Source of the DNA: an uncultured Christensenellaceae bacterium
GTDB taxonomy: Bacteria > Bacillota > Clostridia > Christensenellales > UBA3700
Length of the DNA stretch: 64,000 nucleotides
Assembly: GCA_910588545.1 (NCBI GenBank)
Contig: CAJUOU010000004.1
Coordinates: forward strand, 58,508 to 122,507
Direction of reading: 5' to 3'
In this document: positions 51,899-60,800 of the stretch, one piece after another
Position numbering within the stretch: position 1 is the first letter of the stretch
Layout: each line of letters begins with the position of its first letter
Notes under the pieces: model-generated
The model's input: the letters and a program-made list of their open reading frames with translations, nothing else
Told to the model about the DNA's origin: nothing
The model's database searches: none
Made by a program: the position numbers and the translations under genes

Positions 51899-54800
51899 GT
51901 TTAATCCCGAACAAGAGCGAATAATCAACCACAGAGCAGGTAACATGATAGTATCTGCCTCTGCCGGCAGTGGAAAAACCACTGTTATGCTTGAGCGAGT
52001 ACTTAGAATTATAGAAGAAGGCACTCCTATCGACCGAATAGTTATTTTGGCATTCAACAATTCCATCGCAGCGGAAATACGCGGAAAAATGTACAAAAAA
52101 CTTGTTGAAAGATTGGGGAAAGAAGATTGCAACGCAAAAGAGTTTATCAAGCAACAAATCGATAGACTACCATTTTGCAATATCATAACTAACGACTCGT
52201 ATTGCAAGCAGGCATCGAGTGAATTTTTTCAAATTTTAGGCATTTCTCCAAGCAGTGATATTTTGGGAGAAGTTGAAAAAAATATATTGTTCAGTAAAAG
52301 CTTTAAAAGCGCACTTGAGCAATTTAAAAACTTGCAAAACGGTGAAATTTTTGAACTATCCTTAAAGTTCGGCGGGGACGATAAATTGTTGGAGCATGTC
52401 CAAATTATCCACAATTATGTTTCCACCCAAGCAGGCGGTATGAAGTGGCTGGATAAAGTTATAGGCGGGGTATATACGCAGGATATCAACAAGTCAAGTT
52501 TGATGGACAGTTTGTTTGAAATGGCAAATACAAGATTGGACTATGTAATAGAATTGTTTACAAGCATAGTAGATATCTTTGCTGGCTATGATGATAAGCA
52601 AGCGGTATATTCAAGCTCGCTTGAGTTTTTTAAGTCGCTAAAAAATACAAATACATATAACAAATTTTATATGCTTATAAATTCTTATGAACTTGTAAGT
52701 AAACAGCGCGAGAGTAAGAAATACGATATAGATTGGGCAAAATACAAAGAGTGTAACGAGATAATTAAAGAGCAAATCAAATGGCTTAAAAAGATGTTTG
52801 CAAAGGATATTTCCTTAGTGCAAGAACTGCACAAAAACACTATCCGAGACATAACCTTACTTATAGATTTGTACAAAAAAACGCGTGAAATTTACAACGA
52901 AAGCAAGTCGGATAGTGGCAAATTTGACTTTACCGATTTTACCGCAAATTTAATAAAATTGCTAAATAGTACCGATATTCAGCGGGAAATTAGCAATAGA
53001 TACGATTATATTTGCGTAGATGAGTACCAAGATACCAACTATGCTCAGGAAGATATTTATACCAATATTTCAAACGGAAACAACTTGTTTATGGTGGGCG
53101 ATAGCAAGCAAAGTATTTATCGCTTTAGGTTATCCGAGCCTAAAATTTTGCTTGAAAAATTTAACGATTACAATGTGAATTCAACTCACGGCGAAACTGT
53201 AATGCTAGATTTTAATTATCGTAGCGATAAGGGTATTGTTGATTTTGTAAACGATATTTTTAATGTAATTATGACCAAAAATTTCGGCGGCATTGATTAC
53301 AAAAATACCGATAAATTGCGGTACGGAGCAGACTATAAAGTATCTCCTGTAAAACCCTCATACGAAATACATATTTTTGATAAAGAGGAAGAAGAAAAGG
53401 AAAAAGTCATTCAAACTTTTGACAAAGTGTACTCCGTAAAAGAGGATGAGCCACAAGATAAATGCCTATCTCCGTCCTACAAAGAGGGATTGTACATTGC
53501 AAAAAAAATAAAAGAAATAGTGCAATCATATACAATTTACGACCCCGAAATCCAAGATGTAAGAAAAGTTAATTTTTCGGACATTGCTGTGCTATCGCGT
53601 ACAGGTACGGATAATGTGCGAGAAATCGTGAAAGCAATACAAGACAACTTGATACCTATTGATATTGCCCCTTTGCTTAAGGCGGAGGGTGTGTACGAGG
53701 TTGAAATTATAAAAGATATATTAAGGCTTGTTGTAAACGATATGCAGGACTATTCGCTTGCAGCTGTTTTGGTCAGCTTTTGGGTAGGTATGGATTACGA
53801 CGATTTGTTGGATATAAAGGCAACCTCGCCTAACGACGAGTATTTTTGGTGTGCCGTGCAGGCGGAGAGGGAAAATAATAAGGATATCCAAAAACTGTAT
53901 GAAATGCTTGCACACTTGCGTTTAAAAAGCTCGTATATGAGCATAAAAGAACTTGCAGAGTATATTGTTTACTCCTACGGATTTGACAAATATGTTTTGA
54001 CACAAGATGGCGGAGACTATAAATTATCCGCAGTTAAGACCTATTTGGATAGTTTAAACGATTTGTCATTAGATTGTAGTTTAAACGAATATGTAGCGAC
54101 TTTGGATAGTGGCAAAATGGAAATAAAAAGCGGTGCAAAAGGTAATACCGTAAAGGCTATGACAATCCATAAAAGCAAAGGCTTGGAGTTTCCTGTAGTA
54201 TTTGTTTGCAATATCGAAAAACCTCTTATTATGAAGAGCGGATTTTTGCCTAAACTTTTGATAAATAAGGATTCCGGCATTGCAATAAATTATTTTGACG
54301 AAGAAAAAATGGTTGCAAAGCGAAACTTAGCGTTTGATATTTTGACGGAAAAAAATCAAATGGATGATAAGGCAGAGGCAATGCGGTTGTTTTATGTTGC
54401 ACTTACAAGGCCTAAAAACCACATAATTTTGACAGGCACTGCAAAACAAAAAGATTTGTTTGCAAAAAATCCGTTTAAGGTAGATAGTTTTTTGGATTGG
54501 GTACTTATAGCCGCAAGTCAAAACCAAGAAATGCAGGATAGGATAACTTTTCATAGCGAGGAGCTAAAAAAAGCGGATATAATGCAAAGGTATTCTTTCA
54601 AAAAATATCAAGGAGAAAATATCCCAATAATCGACAAATATCTAAATTTTGAGTATAAGACAAAAAAAGCTGAAAATTTAAGTATAAAACATACGGTAAC
54701 GGAGATAAATAAACAAGGTAGCTCATCAAATACCTTTGTGGAAGATGACGAAATCGTAGTTGATAACGAAAATGTTTCGACAGACTTCGACAAGGCAAAG

Positions 54801-55283
54801 AGAGGCACATGCTACCACGCGGTACTTGAAAATATAGACTTTTCAGCCAAAACATGCGCACAGGTGCAAAGTGAGCTTAAACGACTTGTAAATAATGGAG
54901 TTTTACTTGAGGAAGAGCTAATAGAAATTGACATACCCGAGATTGTTGCAATAATGAATAATCCTGTCATAGAATACGCTGAAAAAAATCGTTTTTACAG
55001 GGAGCAGGAATTTACCCTTTACGTAAATGCAAATGAGGTAATGGACACAACAGTTGAGGACAAGATATTTTTGCATGGCGCTATCGACCTTTTGATAGTC
55101 GGCGAGCAAGTTTGGATTGCCGATTACAAAAAGACGGATGAGAGTGCGCAAGTGCTAAAAGAGCGGTATAAAAAACAAATCGAGCTATATGCAAAAGCAG
55201 TGCAAAAATGTTTGGGGAGAAAAGTCGACAGAGCAGTGCTAATAGTAATCGGCAGAAACGAAATCGTGGATATAGAATTGTAA
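51885..55283 (+). CDS. addA: ATP-dependent helicase/nuclease subunit A (AddA)
   Basis: 1132 residues, UvrD-type helicase fused to a C-terminal nuclease. Helicase motifs in order: Walker A SASAGSGKTT, DEYQDTN, GDSKQSIYRFR, MTIHKSKGLEFPVVF and FYVALTRPKNH. The nuclease is LHGAIDLLIVGEQVWIADYK with the Asp and Lys of the PD-(D/E)XK site. It unwinds and degrades DNA ends with AddB. ATG 51885 is chosen because AAGGTGG lies 9 nt upstream; two other in-frame starts a few codons earlier are too near that site. The order addB-addA is the usual one. Confidence 0.94.
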   Translation: MAKIKFNPEQERIINHRAGNMIVSASAGSGKTTVMLERVLRIIEEGTPIDRIVILAFNNSIAAEIRGKMYKKLVERLGKEDCNAKEFIKQQIDRLPFCNIITNDSYCKQASSEFFQILGISPSSDILGEVEKNILFSKSFKSALEQFKNLQNGEIFELSLKFGGDDKLLEHVQIIHNYVSTQAGGMKWLDKVIGGVYTQDINKSSLMDSLFEMANTRLDYVIELFTSIVDIFAGYDDKQAVYSSSLEFFKSLKNTNTYNKFYMLINSYELVSKQRESKKYDIDWAKYKECNEIIKEQIKWLKKMFAKDISLVQELHKNTIRDITLLIDLYKKTREIYNESKSDSGKFDFTDFTANLIKLLNSTDIQREISNRYDYICVDEYQDTNYAQEDIYTNISNGNNLFMVGDSKQSIYRFRLSEPKILLEKFNDYNVNSTHGETVMLDFNYRSDKGIVDFVNDIFNVIMTKNFGGIDYKNTDKLRYGADYKVSPVKPSYEIHIFDKEEEEKEKVIQTFDKVYSVKEDEPQDKCLSPSYKEGLYIAKKIKEIVQSYTIYDPEIQDVRKVNFSDIAVLSRTGTDNVREIVKAIQDNLIPIDIAPLLKAEGVYEVEIIKDILRLVVNDMQDYSLAAVLVSFWVGMDYDDLLDIKATSPNDEYFWCAVQAERENNKDIQKLYEMLAHLRLKSSYMSIKELAEYIVYSYGFDKYVLTQDGGDYKLSAVKTYLDSLNDLSLDCSLNEYVATLDSGKMEIKSGAKGNTVKAMTIHKSKGLEFPVVFVCNIEKPLIMKSGFLPKLLINKDSGIAINYFDEEKMVAKRNLAFDILTEKNQMDDKAEAMRLFYVALTRPKNHIILTGTAKQKDLFAKNPFKVDSFLDWVLIAASQNQEMQDRITFHSEELKKADIMQRYSFKKYQGENIPIIDKYLNFEYKTKKAENLSIKHTVTEINKQGSSSNTFVEDDEIVVDNENVSTDFDKAKRGTCYHAVLENIDFSAKTCAQVQSELKRLVNNGVLLEEELIEIDIPEIVAIMNNPVIEYAEKNRFYREQEFTLYVNANEVMDTTVEDKIFLHGAIDLLIVGEQVWIADYKKTDESAQVLKERYKKQIELYAKAVQKCLGRKVDRAVLIVIGRNEIVDIEL

Positions 55284-55372
55284 AAAAGATAGTTAAACAT
55301 AAATAAACCATTAAAAATCGATATTAATATTAAAAATCGTACTACATAATACAATTTTAGGAGAGAAAAAAT

Positions 55373-56233
55373 ATGTGGTACGATTCTTTTTTATACCAAT
55401 TAAAAAACTTTGTCGACGTGTTTAACGGTGGCAACTTTTATTGGGGAGATATAATAAACGGAACAACAATGGCAGTGGCATTATTTGCGGTGTTCACAAT
55501 TTCGGCAGTAATTACTTTGATAGTAAATGGCACTGCCAGCAGTGAAATAAGGCTTGCAAAAGCATTTAAAAGGATAAAGCTTTTTATAGCAAGATTCGGC
55601 GTTATTCAAAAAGGCAATTTTACACATTTCAATAAAATTTGTGTTTCTCAAATGCCGTCAGCTGTAAAAAAAGCTTGCATAAAGTTTATTTTTAATCCAT
55701 CGGTAGATAATCAAACTGCTTTAAAAAGAAGTTTGACCCGTACAGCCGACAGAAGTTGTACAAACGCCTTCATAGCATATATAAGCGTGTTTGGTTTAGG
55801 TGCCATTGCTGCAATAGCTACCATTGCTTTGGAAACATTCTTTTTAGACGGCAACAATTTATGGCTAGCCGTAAGCTTGTTTTACGGAGCAAGTATGCTT
55901 ATTGTGATGGCTTTACAAATGTATTTTATTTCAAACAAATACAAAAATGTGGATGCTCATATTTATTCGGAAGTAGTTTCCAGATGTGTTAAAGAAAGCG
56001 AAAGCAATGCAGCAATCGAAAAGGTGCAAAATAAGACGCAAGAAAAGCCTGTAGACAGCATTGACGAGCTTAGACGTGTAGTTTTAGGGTTGATAGAAAG
56101 TGGTGCTTCTAAGGAGCTTTTAGAGCTTTTTAAGGACGGTCTTATGAGTGTTGCCTCAACAAACTACAATAGTACGGCAGACCAACTTCGTTTGGAAAAT
56201 CTTGTAACAAGAATAAACAACTATATCGCTTAA
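55373..56233 (+). CDS. Hypothetical membrane protein
   Basis: 286 residues. Three likely membrane helices: about 32-52 (MAVALFAVFTISAVITLIV), 133-157 (FIAYISVFGLGAIAAIATIA) and 165-187 (WLAVSLFYGASMLIVMALQM). A basic loop lies between the first two, and a roughly 95-residue soluble C-terminal helical tail follows. No family was recognised. TAGGAG precedes the ATG. It follows addA by 89 nt with no clear terminator, so it may ride on the addBA transcript, but nothing in the sequence links it to recombination. Confidence 0.68.
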   Translation: MWYDSFLYQLKNFVDVFNGGNFYWGDIINGTTMAVALFAVFTISAVITLIVNGTASSEIRLAKAFKRIKLFIARFGVIQKGNFTHFNKICVSQMPSAVKKACIKFIFNPSVDNQTALKRSLTRTADRSCTNAFIAYISVFGLGAIAAIATIALETFFLDGNNLWLAVSLFYGASMLIVMALQMYFISNKYKNVDAHIYSEVVSRCVKESESNAAIEKVQNKTQEKPVDSIDELRRVVLGLIESGASKELLELFKDGLMSVASTNYNSTADQLRLENLVTRINNYIA

Positions 56234-56357
56234 GATAAGCAAAAAAACAAGCTAAATGTACATTGTTTTGCAAGTAAATCGCAGTTTGCAAATAATGTGC
56301 ATTTTTGTTTATTGCAGTTTTAAATATTTTAAAATTTAATTTTGTTGCATAAATAGG

Positions 56358-56386
56358 TTGCCAAATAAAAAAAATAATGTTATCAT
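56358..56386 (+). promoter_or_regulatory. Promoter of corA
   Basis: TTGCCA (56358-56363), 17-nt spacer, TATCAT (56381-56386). This places a long leader before corA. Confidence 0.6.
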
Positions 56387-56503
56387 TGTATTGTAAAATG
56401 TCAGTTTATCTTTTATTGCATGTGTCAATTTGTCACAAAAATACGATTTTACAGCGTAATATGTAAAAAAGAAAAGCTTGACGATTATATGGAGGTTATT
56501 AAA

Positions 56504-56569
56504 GTGGACGCGGATTGTGATAGTTGCAATAATAACAATTTAATAGTTCTACGCCACGGCAATAACTGA
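56504..56569 (+). CDS. Leader peptide of corA (21 residues, Asp- and Asn-rich)
   Basis: GTG start with GGAGG 8 nt upstream (56491-56495), reading MDADCDSCNNNNLIVLRHGN and a final N, then TGA. An in-frame ATG at 56489 would add MEVIK, but the Shine-Dalgarno sequence overlaps it. The alternating Asp residues at positions 2, 4 and 6 are the kind of early acidic stretch known to destabilise translating ribosomes at low Mg2+, the basis of E. coli mgtL control. Its last codons overlap the 5' arm of the antiterminator stem, and the stop codon lies in a small hairpin loop, so ribosome position can decide which stem forms. It is too short for a protein function on its own. Confidence 0.7.
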   Translation: MDADCDSCNNNNLIVLRHGNN

Positions 56570-56625
56570 TTGTTGCTTTAAATTTTGATTTTTGTAGTGG
56601 CGTGAGAAATATCACGCTATTTTTA
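56551..56625 (+). terminator. Attenuator of corA: antiterminator versus terminator
   Basis: Antiterminator: ACGCCAC (56551-56557) pairs with GTGGCGT (56597-56603). Terminator: GCGTGA (56600-56605) pairs with TCACGC (56612-56617), extendable with wobble pairs, followed by TATTTTTA. The two share 56600-56603 and exclude each other. A small hairpin GCAATAA / TTGTTGC (56559-56576) carries the leader stop codon in its loop. A ribosome finishing the leader peptide would cover ACGCCAC and favour termination; early drop-off or stalling would free it and allow read-through into corA. Confidence 0.72.
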
Positions 56626-56671
56626 TGCAAAAACGACACTGCAAAAACAATGGTTTAAGGAGGTAATAATC

Positions 56672-57631
56672 ATGATTCAATTATTTTATACAGACGAAAA
56701 AGAAAAGGTAATTGAAGGCAATTTTAACGATATAACAAGCAGAGATATGCTTAATAACAAATGGATAAGACTTGTAAATCCCACTGATAAGGAAATTGAA
56801 AGTGTAGCAAAGTTAACCGAAATTGACGAGTCTGCAATCAAAGCACCTTTGGATGACGAAGAGCGTTCCCGTATCGAGATAGAAGATAATTATTCATTGG
56901 TGTTGTTTGACATACCAATTATCGAAGAAGAGGAAGAGGGCTACTATTCGTATTCTACATTGCCTTTGGCGTATATTTTGACCGATAAATTTACCGTTAC
57001 AGTTTGTTTGAAAGACACTGCGGTTATGAAAGATTTTACTTTAGGCAGGGTCAAAACTTTTTCCACAAACAAACGTTCGAGGTTTTTGTTCCAAGCGTTA
57101 TACAATGCAAGCACAAAATATTTGCAATACCTAAAACAAATAGATAAGGCGAGTGGTAGGATTCAAACGGAGCTACATAAGTCTACAAGAAATAAGGAAT
57201 TGTTCCAACTGCTTGACTTGGAAAACTCGCTAGTCTACTTCAGTACATCTTTAAAAGGTAATGACGTTGTTATCAACAGGCTAATAAAAACAACTGCGAT
57301 TGTAAAGTATGAGGAAGACCAAGAGCTTATCGAAGATGTTGCGGTAGAAAACCAACAGGCAATAGAAATGTCGGGCATATACCGCGAGATTTTGAGTGTT
57401 ACTATGGAGGGTTATGCAAACATAATCAACAACAACCAAAATAACATAATGAAAATTTTGACATCTATTACACTATTGCTTTCTATCCCTACATTGATTT
57501 CAGGCATTTGGGGTATGAATACGTGGGTGCCCGGGGAAGGCAAGTGGTGGGGCTTTTTAGCTGTCACGGTAGTTACGGTAATTATTTGCATAGTTGTAGG
57601 TATAGTTCTTCATAAAAAGAAATTGCTTTAA
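56672..57631 (+). CDS. corA: CorA-family divalent metal ion transporter
   Basis: 319 residues. A large cytoplasmic N-terminal domain (1-255) is followed by two membrane helices; the family signature GMN is in SGIWGMNTWVPG (near residue 280) before the second helix. The acidic loop after it (VPGEGKWWG) replaces the usual MPEL-type loop. CorA pentamers carry Mg2+, and in some branches Co2+, Ni2+ or Zn2+. AAGGAGG lies 7 nt before the ATG. Expression is probably controlled by the leader-peptide attenuator just upstream, which makes Mg2+ the likely substrate. A strong terminator follows. Confidence 0.93.
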   Translation: MIQLFYTDEKEKVIEGNFNDITSRDMLNNKWIRLVNPTDKEIESVAKLTEIDESAIKAPLDDEERSRIEIEDNYSLVLFDIPIIEEEEEGYYSYSTLPLAYILTDKFTVTVCLKDTAVMKDFTLGRVKTFSTNKRSRFLFQALYNASTKYLQYLKQIDKASGRIQTELHKSTRNKELFQLLDLENSLVYFSTSLKGNDVVINRLIKTTAIVKYEEDQELIEDVAVENQQAIEMSGIYREILSVTMEGYANIINNNQNNIMKILTSITLLLSIPTLISGIWGMNTWVPGEGKWWGFLAVTVVTVIICIVVGIVLHKKKLL

Positions 57632-57772
57632 TATAAATATATATTTACAAAAGTGTCCTTATATTGCACTTTTACAGCAAATTTGATACAATCTATCGAT
57701 TAAGTTAAAGTTTAACAAAAAATACTTTAACGTAAACAATATAATAAAAAAATAAAAACATTTATAAAAAAT

Positions 57773-57801
57773 AAAAATCTGCTTTTTGGGCAGATTTTTT
57801 T
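57773..57801 (+). terminator. Terminator of corA
   Basis: Stem AAAAATCTGC / GCAGATTTTT followed by T; lies about 140 nt after the stop. Confidence 0.85.
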
Positions 57802-57806
57802 AATAC

Positions 57807-57837
57807 AAAAACACGGCTATTGCTAGCCGTGTTTTTT
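57807..57837 (-). terminator. Terminator of the large surface-protein gene
   Basis: AAAACACGGCTA pairs with TAGCCGTGTTTT around a 5-nt loop; flanked by A/T runs so it works in both directions. Confidence 0.88.
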
Positions 57838-57856
57838 AGTTTTTAAACTATTTGAA

Positions 57857-60800
57857 TTAGTCTAATTCATAGTCGCCGATACCGATATCGTTGATGTTAC
57901 CTTTTCTTCTTGAGCCGCCTTTACCGCCTTTTACAAAAGCAATAATTGCGATAATCAAAAGGATAAGAGCAAGTCCGCCAAGTACACCGGCAATGATATA
58001 CCACATTGTGTAATCTGCAGGAGCAGCATCACGGTAAACGTTAAGTTCGATTGTTCTGATAACAGTGTTGTTGCTGTCTTTAATATCAACCGTAACTTTG
58101 TTCATCTTACCGGCCTCAAGAGCAGCATTGTTAACGCTGTAAGTATAGCCTTCTTCAAGTTGAAGTTTTACATCAAGATTCTTAATATCGTTAGATACAT
58201 TGAAAGAGAATGAGTTATTGCTCAAATCAGTGATATTAGTATCAACTGGTTTGCCATCTTCAACGTTAGAAACGTTAATACCTCTAATTTCAGCTTCTTC
58301 ACGAACAACTTCCAAAGTGATAACTCTCTTAGTAACGCCGTCATTAGCAGTAACGATAATGTCAATAGTGTTTTTGCCAACTTTCAAACCATTGATAGCA
58401 GTAACATCTGCACCATTTAATCTGTAAGAAACTTTTGCACCTTCGTTAGCTGCCTTAACGATTGGGTTAAGGGAAGTAACACCATATTTTACAACATAAG
58501 AGCCTTGGTAGTCAGTATTGTTATCAAACTCGAATGTAGGAATCTTACCAAATGTGATTGAATCAACATTTACATTCTTGTCAGGGTTTTGATTTCTAAT
58601 TACTCTAATTGTATACTCATTTGAAAGAGTACCGTTTTTGATAGAGAATGTGAAAGTTTGAGTACCATAATCGTCGCCGAACAAACCTGCAATAGTTTTG
58701 TAGATATTCAAGTTGCTTGGAGTCATACCATCAGGCACTTTACCTGTAACTGTCAAGTTTGCAACGCTGTAATCAACTTTTACTGTATATTCGAATACGT
58801 CAGCAGAGAACTCGATTTTCTTACCATCTTTATCTAACAAGTCAGCAATAGTGTTGCCGTCTTTAGTGATTTGCAAGCTTTCCAAAACAGGAGCTTTAGA
58901 TGCACGAGTAAGTTCTAATGTGTAAATTTGAGTAACACCATCGGAAACAACTGAAATAGTATATATTTCGCTTGTACCGCAAGCCATGTCTTTAATTTCA
59001 AAGTTTGCGCTGCCTTCAATATTTATTAATGCAAATTCGATACCATCAGCATCTACGTTGCTTACGATTTCACCGTTTTTAGTAACAGTGATTAAAGCTT
59101 TGTTGTTACTTGTTGCAAGTCTGATAACAAGTCTGTTATCAACACTTCCGTTGCTTACATTAACTTTGTAATTGAATTTGCCTGTTTCAACTTTTAGTAA
59201 AGAAGAACCTGCATTGTTAGTAACGTCTAATTGTTTTAGGGTAGCGTTAGTATTAGCAGCTTCACGCTCAACTACGACAGTATAAATTCTGCCTTTGCTT
59301 CCGTCTTCAGCAGTAACTTGAGCCGTAATAGTGTTTGAACCGCTTGCAAGAGCATAAGCACCATCTAAATTAGTAGTCAAATCTTCAAATGAAACATCAT
59401 TCAATTTCAATTCCAAGCTTGCTTTAGCAGCATGGCTTGCAAAAATCTTAAATGCAGATACATTGTAAGGAACTGTAATTCTGTGAGATTGGCTGTCGCC
59501 ATGTTTAAAGTTCAAATAAGTTTTACCATCATCGCCTACAAAGTTAAAGTCGTACATTTCATTGTCGTTATCTTGAGTTTTTTCTTTAACTTTGATGTTG
59601 ATTGTATAAGTTTTAATGCCTGAGCCATATACTGAGTTTTCAGGAGTAACTCTTATAGTAAATGTATAAATAGCTTCTTCAACGCCGTTAAGATTAATAA
59701 AACCTGTAGAGCCGTCGATTGTAGCTACATCTGCGCTTGCTTCAGCATTGATATAAACTTGCTTTAGCTCGGTAGAAGTTAAAGAAATTAGATAATTTGT
59801 AGTATTAGAATTAAAACCTGTAATTTGGTTGGAGGTTCTTTGACCATCAGCAGCATCATCATTTACAAAAACTTCCAAAGTTTTCAAAGTATTTACTGCA
59901 CTAGCTGCACTACGTGTAATAGTGATTGTGTAAGTTTTGTCGCCTTTTTTAATACCGTCGGTACCTTTGTATGTTATTGTGAAAGTAGTAGTTGTAGCAC
60001 TTCTCAAAGCAACTATTTTACTGTGGTGAGAAGTCATATTTGTTTCGTCTTGTACACGGTCAAGTTGAACATCGTTTACATAAACAAGTGTACTTACACC
60101 TTTAGCATCGATATCCAAGTTCAATTCGTGTGTTTTGTAAGGAACTGTAAATGCATAAGTTGTAGTTTCAGGATTAAATGTTATGTAATCGTCTTTGTCA
60201 GAGTCTTTACCAAATTGAATGTTTGTAATAGAGAAATCGCTTTCTGTAATAACAACATCTAAGTGGTATGCATTGCTACCAATACCGGCTGCACTTACAG
60301 TAACAATCTTAGTGTTAACACCTCTCTTAAGGTTGTTGTAAGAATAATCAAAAGTATCATAATCAAGATATTGACCTGCACCCTCAACTTTAACACCGCC
60401 GTCAAATCCTTCTAAAACAGAGGAGTCTGTGATAGCAAATCTAAATTTAACTGTAGTTGTGTTGATACTAGCGTTAAGAGTAAAGTGTCTAGTGTTTTCA
60501 TTATATTCAAACTCAGTAATAGTAGTGTCTGGGTTTACACCGTCTTTATCATATACTGTAATCCAAGAGCCGTCAATAATACTATATTCAAATCTTACGA
60601 TAGCACCGGATAAAACCTCTTTTGATACTTCAAGGTCATACTCTTCAATGCATCCTGCTGCAGAAATAACTCTCAAAGTATATCTATTAGTTTGAGTAAC
60701 AGCATCTAGCATATAAGCGCCGTCTGCATTTTTTGCAACTTCGGTTTCGCCTAGGAATACTTTAAATGTAGCACCATCTTCAAGTGTTATTTGGTCAGCA

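Larger units (their letters stand above)
56234..56671. other. Long leader region of corA
   Basis: A 438-nt spacer. It holds a promoter (56358-56386), a predicted leader of about 280 nt, a 21-codon leader ORF (56504-56569) and alternative antiterminator and terminator stems (56551-56625). The first 120 nt are featureless. No M-box riboswitch was recognised. Confidence 0.7.

Noticed and set aside
56393..56671. M-box (ykoK) magnesium riboswitch before corA
   Set aside because: The leader lacks the long conserved stems of the M-box and instead has a leader ORF with a two-state attenuator.
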